From the NCBI GenBank assembly GCA_024304885.1, contig JALJOM010000003.1, forward strand, positions 2,638,110 to 2,702,109: a stretch of DNA of 64,000 bases. The letters are read 5' to 3'. Of this stretch, positions 9,402 through 19,145 are shown in pieces (the first letter of the stretch is position 1; every line of letters begins with the position of its first letter). Both the position numbers and the translations under genes were made by a program. Below the pieces are notes generated by a model, which did no database searches, had not been told where the DNA came from, and saw only the letters and a program-made list of their open reading frames with translations. This DNA is from Beijerinckiaceae bacterium (GTDB taxonomy: Bacteria > Pseudomonadota > Alphaproteobacteria > Rhizobiales > Beijerinckiaceae).

Positions 9402-10379
9402 TCAGGCCGCGACGCCGATGGCTTCGGCCTTCTTGAGCAAGGCCTCGGCCATGCGGATGCTCGCGATGTCGATGAGCTTGCCGTCGAGCGAGACCGCGCC
9501 CTTGCCGGCCTTGGCCGCCTCGTCCATCGCGGTCATGATGCGCTTCGCCTTCGTCACCTCGGCTTCCGACGGGGTGAAGACCTGGTTCGCGAGCTCGATC
9601 TGCGAGGGATGGATCGCCCATTTGCCCTCGTAGCCGAGCACGGCCGCGCGCTTCGCCGCCGCGATGAACCCGTCCGGGTCGGAAAAGTCGCCGAAGGGAC
9701 CGTCGATCGGGCGCAGCCCATAGGCGCGGCAGGCGACCATCATGCGGGTCTGCGCCGCGTGCCATTGGTCGGCCCAGAAATAGCTCCGGTTGCCCGACGC
9801 GTCCTTGTCGGTGAGCACGCCGTAGTCGGCATTGACGCCGCCGATGACCGTAGTGCGCGCGCGCGTGGAGGCGGCGTAGTCGGCGACGCCGAAGGACATG
9901 GCCTCGAGCCTCTTGCTCGATTGCGCGATCGCCTCCACATTGGCCATGCCGAGCGCGGTCTCGATCAGGACCTCGAAGCCGATCCGCTTGGTGCGCTTCT
10001 TCGCCGTCTCGATCTGGGTGACGAGCATATCGACGGCATAGACGTCGGCTGGGACACCGGCCTTCGGGATCAGGATCATGTCGAGACGCGGGCAGGCCTC
10101 GACGATATCGACCACGTCACGATACATGTAGTGGGTGTCGAGACCATTGATGCGGATCATCATGGTCTTGGTGCCCCAGTCGATGTCGTTCAGCGCCGCG
10201 ATGATGTTCTTGCGGGCCTGCTCCTTGTCGTCGGGCGCGACCGCATCCTCGACATCGAGGAAGATGATATCGGCGGCGGATTTCGCCGCCTTCTCGAAGA
10301 GGCCGGGATTGGACCCGGGCACGGCGAGCTCGGAACGGTGGAGGCGCGGGGTCGCCTGTTCGATGATCGTGAAGCTCAT
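9402..10379 (-). CDS. mcl: L-malyl-CoA lyase (serine cycle)
   Basis: 325-residue member of the CitE/HpcH lyase family that cleaves malyl-CoA to acetyl-CoA and glyoxylate, closing the serine cycle. Visible motifs are ELAVPGSNPGLFEKAA near the start, IIFLDVEDAVAPDDK with the Mg-binding acidic residues, and GFEVLIETALGMANVEAI. YGLRPIDGPFGDFSD and GKWAIHPSQIELAN are characteristic of the malyl-CoA/beta-methylmalyl-CoA group. It is the last gene of the block mtkA-mtkB-ppc-mcl on the minus strand, 67 bp after ppc. Length and motif set match characterised methylotroph enzymes. Confidence 0.92.
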   Translation of the reverse strand: MSFTIIEQATPRLHRSELAVPGSNPGLFEKAAKSAADIIFLDVEDAVAPDDKEQARKNIIAALNDIDWGTKTMMIRINGLDTHYMYRDVVDIVEACPRLDMILIPKAGVPADVYAVDMLVTQIETAKKRTKRIGFEVLIETALGMANVEAIAQSSKRLEAMSFGVADYAASTRARTTVIGGVNADYGVLTDKDASGNRSYFWADQWHAAQTRMMVACRAYGLRPIDGPFGDFSDPDGFIAAAKRAAVLGYEGKWAIHPSQIELANQVFTPSEAEVTKAKRIMTAMDEAAKAGKGAVSLDGKLIDIASIRMAEALLKKAEAIGVAA

Positions 10380-10446
10380 GAGCGTTGTCCTTTGTGCTCG
10401 ATGAAATCGTGTAGCGTCGCCGGCGGCAACGATCCGTCCTCTCGGC

Positions 10447-13206
10447 TCAGCCCGTCGCGCCGAGCCCGCTCGAGATGCAGTTGATCGACAGGAGCAGGTT
10501 GGACTTGAAGGCTTCCTTCGACAATTCGTGCTTGCAGGCCCGGAAGCCGCGCAGAAGCTCGACCTGCTCGCGATTGACCTTGTTCAGCATCGGCAGCCGA
10601 TGGTCGAGCCGCGCGCGATAGCCGGGGAACCGCTCGCCGATCTCCTTCTCCCCGGTAACCTCGAGGACCATCTTGCGGGTCAGGGTGAACTCGGCCTCGA
10701 CGAGGCCGAAGATCGCGTCGCGGACGTTCGCGTCGGGCACGAGCCCGGCATAGTCGCGGGCGATGTCGAGATCGACGAGGCAGAGCGTCTTCTCGACCTC
10801 GCCGATGACGAGCCGGAACAGGCGCGACTCGGCGAACATACGGTGCAGCAGTGCGAGCCCGCGGTCCTTGCGCACGTCGAGGAAGCTCGCGATCCCGCTG
10901 CCGACGCCGTACCAGCCGGTCACGACATGGCGGTTCTGTGCCCAGGCGAAGACCCATGGAATCGCGCGGAGATCGGACAGCGAGCGCGCGCCGAAGCGCC
11001 GTGCCGGGCGCGATCCGATGTTCAGGAGCGAAATCTCGTCGAGCGGGCTCGCAGCCTGGAAATAGGCGAGCAGATCCGGGTGGCCGAAGAACCCGGCATA
11101 GGCCGCGTGCGAGGCGCCCGAGAGGGCCTCCATCGCCTCGTCGAACTCGGCGCGCGGCACGAGCGCCTCCTCGCGCGCGGACTTCAGCGCATGGGCGAAG
11201 ACCGCGGCCGCGAGCGTCTCCATCTGGTAGGCGGCGGTGCCTCGGTTGGCATATTTGAAGGAGACGACCTCGCCCTGCTCGGTGACCCGGAAGCGGCCCT
11301 TGATCGAGCCCGCGGGCTGCGCCGCGATCGCTTGGGCGGTCGGCGCGCCGCCGCGGCTGACCGAGCCGCCACGGCCGTGGAAGAAGGCGATCGCGATGCC
11401 GGCCTCGTCGCCGACCTTGGTGAGCCTCGTCTGCGCCTTGGCGAGCTCCCAGTTCGAGGACAGGAAGCCGCCGTCCTTGTTGGAGTCGGAATACCCGATC
11501 ATCACCTCCTGGATGCCGCCTTGGGCGCGGGCGCTGCGCCGCACCACCGGGGTCGCCAGGAGCTCGCGCATGATAGCCGGCGCCGCGCGAAGATCGGTGA
11601 TCGTCTCGAACAAGGGAATGATCGGCAGGGTGCAGGCCTCGAGCCCGGCCGCGTCGAGGAAGAGCCCGGCATGCTTGGCGAGGAGGTAGGCGCCGAGCAC
11701 ATCAGCGACCGAGCGCGTCATGCTGAGGATGAAGCCGCCGAAGGCCTCGCGGTCGAACTCGCTACGGGGGTCGCTCGCCAGCATGAACATGCCGAGCGTC
11801 TCGGCGGCGTCGGGCGGCAGCGCCAGCGGCGTGTGGTGCGGGGGCAAGGGCTTCGCCAGCTCGGCGACGATCCACTCCTTCCAATCCGCGCTGTCGGCCT
11901 CCGGCGGCTCGCCGGGCTTGCCCGAGGTCGCCCGCCACAAGGCGCGCAAGGTCTCGGTGAGGCGCGTCGTATTCTCGCGCAGGTCGAGGCGCACCGTGCG
12001 GAAGCGGAAGATCTCGACTGTCCACCGGAGCGGCCGCACGAGATTGGTCGCGAGATGAATGCCGCCGCTGTCGACGAGCGCATCCTCGAGCAGCTGCAAA
12101 TCCGACAGGAACTCGTCGGCATTGGCGTAATCGGCGGCACCGACGAGCTCGCCGCGCTGCGTCTGGACGATCGTCGATTGCAGCTTGCGCAGCATGCAGG
12201 ACAGAAACTGGCGATAGGGCTCGCCAGGATTGCGCCGCGCGATCTGCTCGCCCTCGCCGCTTTCGCCGAGCGCGCGCTCGAGCACGCCCTGGAACGCCGG
12301 CGGCGGAGGCAGGACCCGCTCGGTGATCGACAGGCGCTCCAGGAGAACCTTCACCTTCTGCTCGTAATGGCGCAGGCTCGCGAGCGCGTTCTCGGCGAGC
12401 GCCCGGCGCGTCACCTCGTTCACGACGAAAGGATTGCCGTCGCGATCGCCGCCGATCCAGGAGCCGAACTGGAACGACGGGGTCAGCGTGAAAGCCTCGC
12501 CCGGGTAGTAATGCTCGAGCACCTTGTCGAGCTTGCGCAAGAGCTCGGGCACGCCGTCGAAGAGCGTCTCGTGGAAGAAATGAAGGCCCCAGGCGACCTC
12601 CTGCTCGACCGACGGCTTCTCGAGCCGGAGCTCGCCCGTCATCCAGAGGAGCTCGATCTCGTCGCGAAGCTGGTCGTAGAGGGCGCTGCGCTCCCGCTCG
12701 GTCCAGCGAGGCTGCTCGAGCTCGACCAGCAACCGATAGATCCGCCGATGCTTCTCGAGCACCGTCACGCGCTTCGCTTCGGTCGGATGCGCGGTGATCA
12801 CCGGCCTGATCCGGAGCGAGGAGAGCTTCTCGCGAATCTCGGCGGCGCCGATTCCGAGAGCGGCCGCGTCCGCGACGAGATGCCCGAAGGTTCCCGTAAC
12901 GGCGGCTTCACCGCGCTCGCGCTCGATCTGGCGACGGTCGCGCATTGCCGTGTGCTGCTCGGCGATGGCGAGGAGCTGGAACCAGATTCCCTGAACCTGG
13001 AAGGCGCGGGCGAGAAGATCGGCCGGGACGTCGGCGACCTTGATTTCTCCGCGCAGGACGAGAGCCACCTCGGGGCGATGGCTCTCGACCATGTCGAAGA
13101 GGACGCGGTAGAGGATCTCGACCGTCTCCTCGCCGCCGAGGACCGGCTGTGGCCCGCCCGCAACGGCGGCGAAGGGCTTGACGTCCCACTCGTTCATGAT
13201 CGGCAT
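10447..13206 (-). CDS. ppc: Phosphoenolpyruvate carboxylase
   Basis: Carboxylates PEP to oxaloacetate; in the serine cycle this is the CO2-fixing step that feeds malate to MtkAB. About 919 residues, the full family length. VITAHPTEAKR holds the catalytic His, GSWIGGDRDGNP and FFHGRGGSVSRGG are the PEP/bicarbonate signatures, and it ends in the conserved C-terminal NCISSGLGATG-type tail. The start MPIMNEWDVKPF at 13206 is preferred (13197 is possible), because the longer open frame upstream is Arg/Pro-rich and unlike the family. It sits between mtkB (262 bp upstream) and mcl. Methylotroph PEP carboxylases of this cluster tend to be acetyl-CoA insensitive, which is not readable here. Confidence 0.93.
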   Translation of the reverse strand: MPIMNEWDVKPFAAVAGGPQPVLGGEETVEILYRVLFDMVESHRPEVALVLRGEIKVADVPADLLARAFQVQGIWFQLLAIAEQHTAMRDRRQIERERGEAAVTGTFGHLVADAAALGIGAAEIREKLSSLRIRPVITAHPTEAKRVTVLEKHRRIYRLLVELEQPRWTERERSALYDQLRDEIELLWMTGELRLEKPSVEQEVAWGLHFFHETLFDGVPELLRKLDKVLEHYYPGEAFTLTPSFQFGSWIGGDRDGNPFVVNEVTRRALAENALASLRHYEQKVKVLLERLSITERVLPPPPAFQGVLERALGESGEGEQIARRNPGEPYRQFLSCMLRKLQSTIVQTQRGELVGAADYANADEFLSDLQLLEDALVDSGGIHLATNLVRPLRWTVEIFRFRTVRLDLRENTTRLTETLRALWRATSGKPGEPPEADSADWKEWIVAELAKPLPPHHTPLALPPDAAETLGMFMLASDPRSEFDREAFGGFILSMTRSVADVLGAYLLAKHAGLFLDAAGLEACTLPIIPLFETITDLRAAPAIMRELLATPVVRRSARAQGGIQEVMIGYSDSNKDGGFLSSNWELAKAQTRLTKVGDEAGIAIAFFHGRGGSVSRGGAPTAQAIAAQPAGSIKGRFRVTEQGEVVSFKYANRGTAAYQMETLAAAVFAHALKSAREEALVPRAEFDEAMEALSGASHAAYAGFFGHPDLLAYFQAASPLDEISLLNIGSRPARRFGARSLSDLRAIPWVFAWAQNRHVVTGWYGVGSGIASFLDVRKDRGLALLHRMFAESRLFRLVIGEVEKTLCLVDLDIARDYAGLVPDANVRDAIFGLVEAEFTLTRKMVLEVTGEKEIGERFPGYRARLDHRLPMLNKVNREQVELLRGFRACKHELSKEAFKSNLLLSINCISSGLGATG

Positions 13207-13468
13207 CCGTGGCGATGAGCACGCGCGCGAGCCGCGGCATCGGGCCGGAGGCTCGAGAAGACATCGCGACGCTGGAGGGAGAACAAGGCCGCGCGCGGCA
13301 CGCGTCGGCCGTCGCCTGTGTCCCGCCGGGGGGCCCGAGCGCGACCATTGGTCAGCGCCTCGAAGCTCGGACAACGGGTCAAGGGTTTCGACATCGCCGT
13401 CCTGCCGTCGCGCTCGTCTCGACGTCCCGGGGAAGGCTCGCCTCGGCCGTGGCCGAGGCGCGGGGTGG

Positions 13469-14374
13469 CTAGTTCGTACCGCGCAGGCCGCGGTCGGACA
13501 GAACCTTGGCCATCGTCGCGCCGAGCTCGCTCGGGCTCGGCGCCACGGTGAGGCCATAGGATTTCATGATCTCGGATTTTTCCGCCGCGCTGTCCCCGGT
13601 GGCCGAGATGATCGCACCGGCATGGCCCATGCGCCGGCCCTTCGGGGCGGTGAGACCCGCGACATAGCCGACGACGGGCTTGGTCATGTTCTCCTTGATC
13701 CAGGCCGAGGCCTCGGCCTCCTGCGGGCCGCCGATCTCGCCGATCATCATGACCGCGACAGTCTCGGGGTCCTGCTCGAAGAGGACGAGATGGTCGAGGA
13801 ACGAGCTGCCGTTGATCGGGTCGCCGCCGATGCCGACGCTGGTCGAGACCCCTATGCCGAGATCCATCATCTGCTGCGCCGCCTCGTAGCCGAGCGTGCC
13901 TGACCGCGACACGATACCGACCGTACCGCGCATGTAGATATGGCCCGGCATGATGCCGAGCATGGCCTTGCCGGGGCTGATGATGCCGGCGCAGTTCGGC
14001 CCGACCATCAAGGTGCGGTGCTCCTTGGAATAGCGCAACAGGTAGCGCTTGACCCGCATCATGTCCTGCGCCGGAATCCCGTCGGTGATCGAGCAGACCA
14101 GCTGAATCCCGGCGTCGGCCGCCTCCATGATCGCGTCGGCGCAGAAGGCCGGAGCGACGAAGGCGATGCTATGGGTCGCCCCGGTGGCCCGGACGGCCTC
14201 CTTCACGGTATTGAACACCGGCAGGCCGAGATGGGTGGTGCCGCCCTTGCCGGGGGTCACCCCGCCGACGACGTTCGTCCCGAAGGCGATCATCTCCTTG
14301 CTGTGGAAGGTGCCTTTGTCTCCCGTGAAGCCCTGAACGAGGACACGGCTCTTCTCGTCGATCAAGATGCTCAT
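13469..14374 (-). CDS. mtkB: Malate-CoA ligase (malate thiokinase) subunit alpha-type, MtkB
   Basis: 301 residues, homologous to the succinyl-CoA synthetase alpha subunit: [19 protein letters not shown] and [14 protein letters not shown] bind Co[12 protein letters not shown] is the central motif, and [12 protein letters not shown] carries the phospho-histidine. Its position next to mtkA, ppc and mcl points to malate-CoA ligase rather than TCA-cycle SucD. The ATG at 14374 gives [15 protein letters not shown]; an AGAGAA element lies just upstream. There is a 142-bp gap to mtkA. Confidence 0.9.
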   Translation of the reverse strand: MSILIDEKSRVLVQGFTGDKGTFHSKEMIAFGTNVVGGVTPGKGGTTHLGLPVFNTVKEAVRATGATHSIAFVAPAFCADAIMEAADAGIQLVCSITDGIPAQDMMRVKRYLLRYSKEHRTLMVGPNCAGIISPGKAMLGIMPGHIYMRGTVGIVSRSGTLGYEAAQQMMDLGIGVSTSVGIGGDPINGSSFLDHLVLFEQDPETVAVMMIGEIGGPQEAEASAWIKENMTKPVVGYVAGLTAPKGRRMGHAGAIISATGDSAAEKSEIMKSYGLTVAPSPSELGATMAKVLSDRGLRGTN

Positions 14375-14516
14375 GATTTTCTCTGCCCCTGCGGTCGTTC
14401 GGGGATGGCTCCGTGGGCGGGATTGTCTCGAAAGAGGACGCCCGGGAACCGGCAATTCGGAATGGGCGGGCCCCCGATCGCTTGCCGTCGATCGGGGTTC
14501 CGAGGCCTGGCTGGAG

Positions 14517-15683
14517 TCAGGCGGCGGGTACTGCGGCGACCGCCGCCTTCGCGGCATCGGCGAGCGAGTTCGCGGAGATGATCGGAAGGCCGCTCTTGGT
14601 GATGATCTCGCGGCCAGCCTCGACATTGGTGCCGGCGAGCCGGACGACGAGCGGGACGTCGACCGTCATCTGCTTGCATGCCTGAACGACGCCTTCTGCC
14701 ACCCAGTCGCAGCGGTTGATGCCGGCGAAGACGTTGACGAGGATCGCCTTCACGTTCTTGTCGGAGAGCACGAGGCGGAACGCCGCCGCGACACGCTCCG
14801 GCGACGCACCGCCGCCGACGTCGAGGAAGTTCGCCGGATTCCCGCCGGCATATTTGATCATGTCCATGGTCGCCATCGCGAGGCCGGCGCCGTTCACGAT
14901 GCAGCCGATGTTGCCGTCGAGGCCGACGTAGTTGAGGTTGTGCTCGGCGGCCTGGACCTCGCGTGGGTCTTCCTGGCTGTGGTCGCGCATGTCGGAGACA
15001 TTGGCGCGGCGGAACAGGGCGTTGTCGTCGAAGGACATCTTGGCATCGAGGGCGATCACCCGATCGTCCTTGGTGACGACGAGCGGGTTGATCTCGACCA
15101 TGGTGGCGTCGAGGTCGCGGAAGGCGCGATAGCAGCCGAGGATGCACTGCACCGCGCGGCTCACCTGCTTCAGGTTGAGCCCGAGGCCGAAGGCGAGCTC
15201 GCGGGCCTGGAAGGCTTGGAGGCCGACCGCCGGCTCGACGACGATCTGCAGGATCTCCTCTGGATGGTCCTTGGCGATCTCCTCGATCTCCATGCCGCCG
15301 AACTTCGAGGCGATGACCCGCACCCGCTCGACCTTGCGGTCGAGGACGAAGCCGAGATAGATCTCGCGCTCGAACGGCTCGGCCACCTCGATGTAGACGC
15401 GCTGGACGATCTTGCCTTCGGGCCCGGTCTGGTTGGTGACGAGCGTCTTGCCGAGCATCTCGGTCGCCGCGGCGCGCACCTCGTTATAGGTCTTGCAGAG
15501 CTTGACGCCACCGGCCTTGCCGCGGCCGCCGGAGTGAATTTGCGCCTTGACGGCCCAGTGCCACCCGCCGAGCTCGGTGGCGCAATAGACGGCCTGGTCC
15601 GGACTGTAGGCGACCGCCCCCTTCGCGATCGTCACGCCGAAGTTCGCCAAGATTTCCTTGGCCTGATATTCGTGGATGTCCAG
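14517..15683 (-). CDS. mtkA: Malate-CoA ligase subunit beta-type, MtkA (CTG start)
   Basis: 388 residues of the ATP-grasp, SucC-like subunit: [12 protein letters not shown] at the start, [17 protein letters not shown] for nucleotide binding, [14 protein letters not shown], and [17 protein letters not shown] with FLDVGGGA near the end. With MtkB it forms malyl-CoA from malate, CoA and ATP. The family start falls at CTG (15683), preceded by GAGGAGG at 5-base spacing. No ATG, GTG or TTG lies nearby in frame; the next upstream ATG would add 74 residues of non-homologous sequence. First gene of the minus-strand serine-cycle operon. Confidence 0.9.
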   Translation of the reverse strand: MDIHEYQAKEILANFGVTIAKGAVAYSPDQAVYCATELGGWHWAVKAQIHSGGRGKAGGVKLCKTYNEVRAAATEMLGKTLVTNQTGPEGKIVQRVYIEVAEPFEREIYLGFVLDRKVERVRVIASKFGGMEIEEIAKDHPEEILQIVVEPAVGLQAFQARELAFGLGLNLKQVSRAVQCILGCYRAFRDLDATMVEINPLVVTKDDRVIALDAKMSFDDNALFRRANVSDMRDHSQEDPREVQAAEHNLNYVGLDGNIGCIVNGAGLAMATMDMIKYAGGNPANFLDVGGGASPERVAAAFRLVLSDKNVKAILVNVFAGINRCDWVAEGVVQACKQMTVDVPLVVRLAGTNVEAGREIITKSGLPIISANSLADAAKAAVAAVPAA

Positions 15684-16056
15684 GTTCGCCTCCTCGCGAT
15701 GGTCGGCAGGGGCTCGTGGGGTCTCGGTCCGACCCCGCCTGCCCGCTGCTCTCGAGAAACTCGTCGAGCTCTTGCGTCGTGTAAGGGTCGTTACCTCCCG
15801 GCAGGCGGATGCCGAGCTCCCATTTTTCCTGCCGCCGGGCGGGCGCGAGGAGAAAATGGTTGAAAGGGCGCCATTAACGGTTATGTTAACGGCATCGCGC
15901 GCCAAAAAACAAGACTGTTTCCGGCGTGTGGTGCTCAGGGAAATACGATTTCGGCGCCGACCTTCGGCATGGCGCCGGAGCGTCCGAGAACGGCTCGAGG
16001 TAGAGCTCTCGGACCCGCAAGCTTCCGCCCTATCCTCGAGGCAGTTCCCACACTAC
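15684..16056. promoter_or_regulatory. Divergent control region between mtkA and gck
   Basis: 373 bp shared by the two divergent serine-cycle blocks. The only AT-rich patch is around 15850-15915. It contains the dyad GCCATTAAC (15870-15878), a 6-base spacer, and GTTAACGGC (15885-15893), which match with one mismatch and fit the T-N11-A style of LysR-type operators. QscR, a LysR regulator, controls serine-cycle genes in Methylobacterium; assigning this site to a QscR homologue is inference. No such regulator gene is in the window. Confidence 0.5.
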
Positions 16057-17400
16057 ATGGCCGTCGATCCCCGCCGTCTGCTATTGGACATGTTCGAGGC
16101 CGCGGTCGGCGCGGCCTCGCCCGAGAAATGCCTGCCGCCGCATCTACCGCCACCGCCGAAAGGGCGCACGGTCGTCGTCGGCGCGGGCAAGGCCGGCGGC
16201 GCGATGGCCAAGGCCGTCGAGGACCATTGGCAAGGGCCGCTCGAGGGCCTCGTCGTGACGCGCTACGGTCATGGCGCACCGTGCACGCGGATCGAGGTGG
16301 TCGAGGCGGGCCACCCGGTGCCCGATGCCGCGGGTCAGGACGCAGCGCGGCGCATCCTCTCCCTGCTCGAGGGCCTCACCTCCGACGATCTCGTCCTCGC
16401 CCTGATCTCGGGCGGCGGCTCGGCACTTCTCGCGATGCCGGCCGAAGGCGTGACGCTCGCCGACAAGCAGGCGATCAACAAGGCGCTCCTGAAGAGCGGC
16501 GCGACGATCGGCGAGATGAATTGCGTGCGCCGGCATCTCTCGGCGATCAAGGGCGGCAAGCTCGCCGCGGCCGCCGCTCCCGCCCGCGTCGTCACCTTGA
16601 TGATCTCCGATGTGCCGGGCGACGATCCTTGCGTGATCGCCTCGGGGCCGACAGTCGCCGACCCGACCACCTCGGAGGACGCGCTGGCGATCCTGCGCAA
16701 GTACGCGATCGAGGCGCCCGAGCCCGTCCTCGCCTTTCTCGCCTCGCCCGCGTCCGAGACCTTGAAGCCCGGCGACTCACGGCTCGCGGGTGTCGAGAAC
16801 ATCATGATCGCGACGCCGCAAATGTCGCTCGATGCCGCGGCCGATGTCGCCCGCGCCGCCGGGGTGACGCCGCTCGTTCTCTCCAACTCGATCGAGGGCG
16901 AATCCCGCGACGTGGCGCTGGTCCATGCCGCGATCGCCCGCCAGGCCGCGGGCTTCGGCCAGCCGCTGCCGCCGCCCTGCGTCCTGATCTCGGGAGGGGA
17001 AACCACCGTCACCGTGCGCGGCAAGGGGCGCGGCGGGCGCAATGCCGAGTTCCTGCTCGCCCTCGCGGTCGCCCTCGACGGGCACGCGAACATCCATGCG
17101 CTGGCCGCGGACACCGACGGGATCGACGGCACCGAGGACAATGCCGGGGCCTTCCTCGATCCGGACAGCCTGGCGCGGGGGGCGGCGATCGGCGTCGATG
17201 CCAAGGCCCGTCTCGCCGACAACGACGGCTACGGGTTCTTCTCGGCGCTCGGCGATCTCGTCGTCACCGGGCCGACACGAACCAATGTCAACGACTTCCG
17301 CGCCCTCGTCGTGCTCGGGGACGGCGCGGCGCAAAAGGAACCGGCGCCGACGCTGCTCGACCGGCTGCGGAAGACGATCTTCGGGATGCGGGCGGGATAG
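16057..17400 (+). CDS. gck: Glycerate 2-kinase
   Basis: 447 residues of the MOFRL/GckA-type glycerate kinase family. It phosphorylates glycerate to 2-phosphoglycerate for the serine cycle and gluconeogenesis. TVVVGAGKAGGAMAKAVE near the N-terminus, LALISGGGSALLAMPAEG, LMISDVPGDDP and VLISGGETTVTVRGKGRGGRNAEF are the family blocks, and DTDGIDGTEDNAGAF is the C-terminal signature. The ATG at 16057 fits the family N-terminus; the frame is open well upstream but without similarity. It is the first gene of the plus-strand block, 178 bp before sga. Confidence 0.9.
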   Translation: MAVDPRRLLLDMFEAAVGAASPEKCLPPHLPPPPKGRTVVVGAGKAGGAMAKAVEDHWQGPLEGLVVTRYGHGAPCTRIEVVEAGHPVPDAAGQDAARRILSLLEGLTSDDLVLALISGGGSALLAMPAEGVTLADKQAINKALLKSGATIGEMNCVRRHLSAIKGGKLAAAAAPARVVTLMISDVPGDDPCVIASGPTVADPTTSEDALAILRKYAIEAPEPVLAFLASPASETLKPGDSRLAGVENIMIATPQMSLDAAADVARAAGVTPLVLSNSIEGESRDVALVHAAIARQAAGFGQPLPPPCVLISGGETTVTVRGKGRGGRNAEFLLALAVALDGHANIHALAADTDGIDGTEDNAGAFLDPDSLARGAAIGVDAKARLADNDGYGFFSALGDLVVTGPTRTNVNDFRALVVLGDGAAQKEPAPTLLDRLRKTIFGMRAG

Positions 17401-17578
17401 GTCCGAAACCAGTGCGGTCGCGGGCACCTGCCGGCCCCCGTGACCTTGAAACAGATCGAGCCTCGAAACGGGCTCCGTTTGCCCTCGGCATTCGCGGCGG
17501 CGAGAAGCGCTGCCGCGGCTTGCGATGCCGCGGGGATTTGTGAATACTATGGTCGGCGCAACAAACGGAGGATGTACG

Positions 17579-18817
17579 ATGCCGGGCCGTCACTTTCTTT
17601 TCGTCCCTGGACCGACCAATGTTCCGGACCGCGTCCAGCGGGCGATGGTTGTCGCCATGGAGGATCATCGCTCCTCCAAGTTCCCGGACCTCACCCTGCC
17701 GCTGTTCCAGGACCTGAAGAAGGTCTTCAAGAGCACGGACGGCCAGGTCTTCATCTTCCCCTCCTCCGGAACCGGCGGCTGGGAGGCTGCGCTCACCAAC
17801 ACGCTCTCCCCCGGCGACAAGGTCGTCGCCTCGCGGTTCGGCCAGTTCAGCCATCTCTGGATCGACCTCGCCCAGCGCATCGGCCTCGATGTCCAGGTCC
17901 TCGAGGAGGAATGGGGCACGGGCGTCAAGCCCGACAAGATCGAGGCCATCCTCCGCGCCGACAAGGAGCAGAAGATCAAGGCCGTGCTCTGCGTCCAGAA
18001 CGAGACGGCGACCGGCGTCACGAGCGACATCGGCGCGGTCCGCAAGGCGATGGACGCAGCCGGCCACAACGCCCTCCTCTACGTGGACGGCGTGAGCTCG
18101 ATCGGCAGCATCGACTTCCGCATGGACGAGTGGCGGGTCGATCTCGCCGTCGCCGGCTCGCAGAAGGGCCTGATGCTGCCCGCGGGCCTCGGCATCGTCT
18201 GCGCGAGCCAGCGCGCGCTCGCCGCCTACAAGACCGCGCAGTGCAAGCGCGTCTATTTCGACTTCGGCGACATGATCAAGGCCAATGCCACCGGCTATTT
18301 CCCCTACACGCCGGCGCTGCCGATGCTCTACGGCCTGCGCGAGGCCTTGAAGATTCTGTTCGAGGAGAAGCTCGAGCACGTGTTCGAGCGCCACCACGTG
18401 CTCGCGAGCGGCGTGCGCGAGGCGGTCAAGGCATGGGGTCTCACGCCCTGCGCCAAGGGACCGGAATGGTATTCCGACACGGTCACGGCGATTGTCGTGC
18501 CGCCGGGATTCAACGGGGCCGACGTGATCGACGCCGCGTTCCGCCGCTACAACCTCTCGCTCGGCGCGGGCCTCTCCCAGGTCGCGGGCAAGGTGTTCCG
18601 CATCGGCCATCTCGGTGATCTCAACGATCTCATGGTCTGCGGCGCGCTCGCGGGCGCCGAGATGGCGATGAAGGATGTCGGCATCGACGTCACGCTGGGT
18701 TCCGGCGTCGGCGCGGCGCAGGCCTATTTCCGCTCGACCATCATGGCGAAGGAGAAGAAGCCGACCGAGCAGGAAGCCTTCGGCGTCCTGCATCCGGAAG
18801 GTGTCGTCAACGCCTGA
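17579..18817 (+). CDS. sga: Serine-glyoxylate aminotransferase
   Basis: 412-residue class V PLP aminotransferase transferring the amino group of serine to glyoxylate, giving hydroxypyruvate and glycine. The PLP lysine is K196 in AVAGSQKGLML; PSSGTGGWEAAL and VDGVSSIGSIDFRMDEW are cofactor and substrate blocks. GPTNVP near residue 11 is typical of serine-glyoxylate enzymes. A strong GGAGG lies 6-7 bases before the ATG at 17579, deciding against an in-frame ATG at 17525. It is followed by a 328-bp hairpin-rich gap before hprA. Confidence 0.95.
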   Translation: MPGRHFLFVPGPTNVPDRVQRAMVVAMEDHRSSKFPDLTLPLFQDLKKVFKSTDGQVFIFPSSGTGGWEAALTNTLSPGDKVVASRFGQFSHLWIDLAQRIGLDVQVLEEEWGTGVKPDKIEAILRADKEQKIKAVLCVQNETATGVTSDIGAVRKAMDAAGHNALLYVDGVSSIGSIDFRMDEWRVDLAVAGSQKGLMLPAGLGIVCASQRALAAYKTAQCKRVYFDFGDMIKANATGYFPYTPALPMLYGLREALKILFEEKLEHVFERHHVLASGVREAVKAWGLTPCAKGPEWYSDTVTAIVVPPGFNGADVIDAAFRRYNLSLGAGLSQVAGKVFRIGHLGDLNDLMVCGALAGAEMAMKDVGIDVTLGSGVGAAQAYFRSTIMAKEKKPTEQEAFGVLHPEGVVNA

Positions 18818-18951
18818 GCGACCGAGGCAGCCGCTGGCGGACGCGGTCTTCCGGGACGGCGCCGCCTGCCGGCAAGGTCGAGGCCAACTCCGCGTCGGTC
18901 GTGCGCTCCTGCCGGTCGATCCGCATGCGTCCATGCTACGACAATCCGCTT

Positions 18952-18971
18952 CGGGACGGCAGACCGTCCCG
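18952..18971 (+). repeat. Perfect 8-bp hairpin
   Basis: CGGGACGG, 4-base loop CAGA, CCGTCCCG. Compact GC-only stem in the sga-hprA gap. Lacks a downstream T run, so it is more likely an RNA-stability or pausing element than an intrinsic terminator. Confidence 0.6.
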
Positions 18972-18987
18972 TCTTGCCGGGAGGGAG

Positions 18988-19034
18988 GGCGCCGGCACCG
19001 TCTCGTGAAGTGACCGCGAGACGGCGCCGGCGCC
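18988..19034 (+). repeat. 18-bp near-perfect hairpin upstream of hprA
   Basis: Arms 18988-19005 and 19017-19034 pair with one mismatch around an 11-base loop. It is one of the most stable simple stem-loops in the window, 110 bp before the hprA start. It could separate expression of sga from hprA-ftfL by stabilising the upstream mRNA or by attenuation. No T tract follows. Confidence 0.65.
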
Positions 19035-19145
19035 GTCGTCGGCCCGGATGCCGCGATTCGAGCCTCGCTCGCGGGGCGACAGGCGCCGGAGGGCTCCGGC
19101 GGGCCGCAGACGGACCCCGGACGGCCAGAACAAGAGGGAAGAAGC

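Larger units (their letters stand above)
18818..19145. other. sga-hprA intergenic region with two strong hairpins
   Basis: 328 bp between co-directional serine-cycle genes, much longer than the other gaps on this strand. It has no reading frame of quality but contains two stem-loops (18952-18971 and 18988-19034). Neither is followed by a T tract. The 3' end carries GAGGGAAG just before the TTG start of hprA. Confidence 0.6.

Noticed and set aside
9043-9633. Plus-strand frame in the kinase-mcl gap
   Set aside because: Ends inside antisense mcl, has no ribosome site or recognisable protein pattern.
10528-13218. 896-codon frame antisense to ppc
   Set aside because: Same shadow effect; the opposite strand encodes a full PEP carboxylase with all motifs.
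14374-15683. TCA-cycle succinyl-CoA synthetase sucCD
   Set aside because: The neighbouring ppc, mcl, gck, sga and hprA make malate-CoA ligase far more likely.
14367-15863. 498-codon frame antisense to mtkA
   Set aside because: Composition is shadow-like and the sense strand has the complete ligase.
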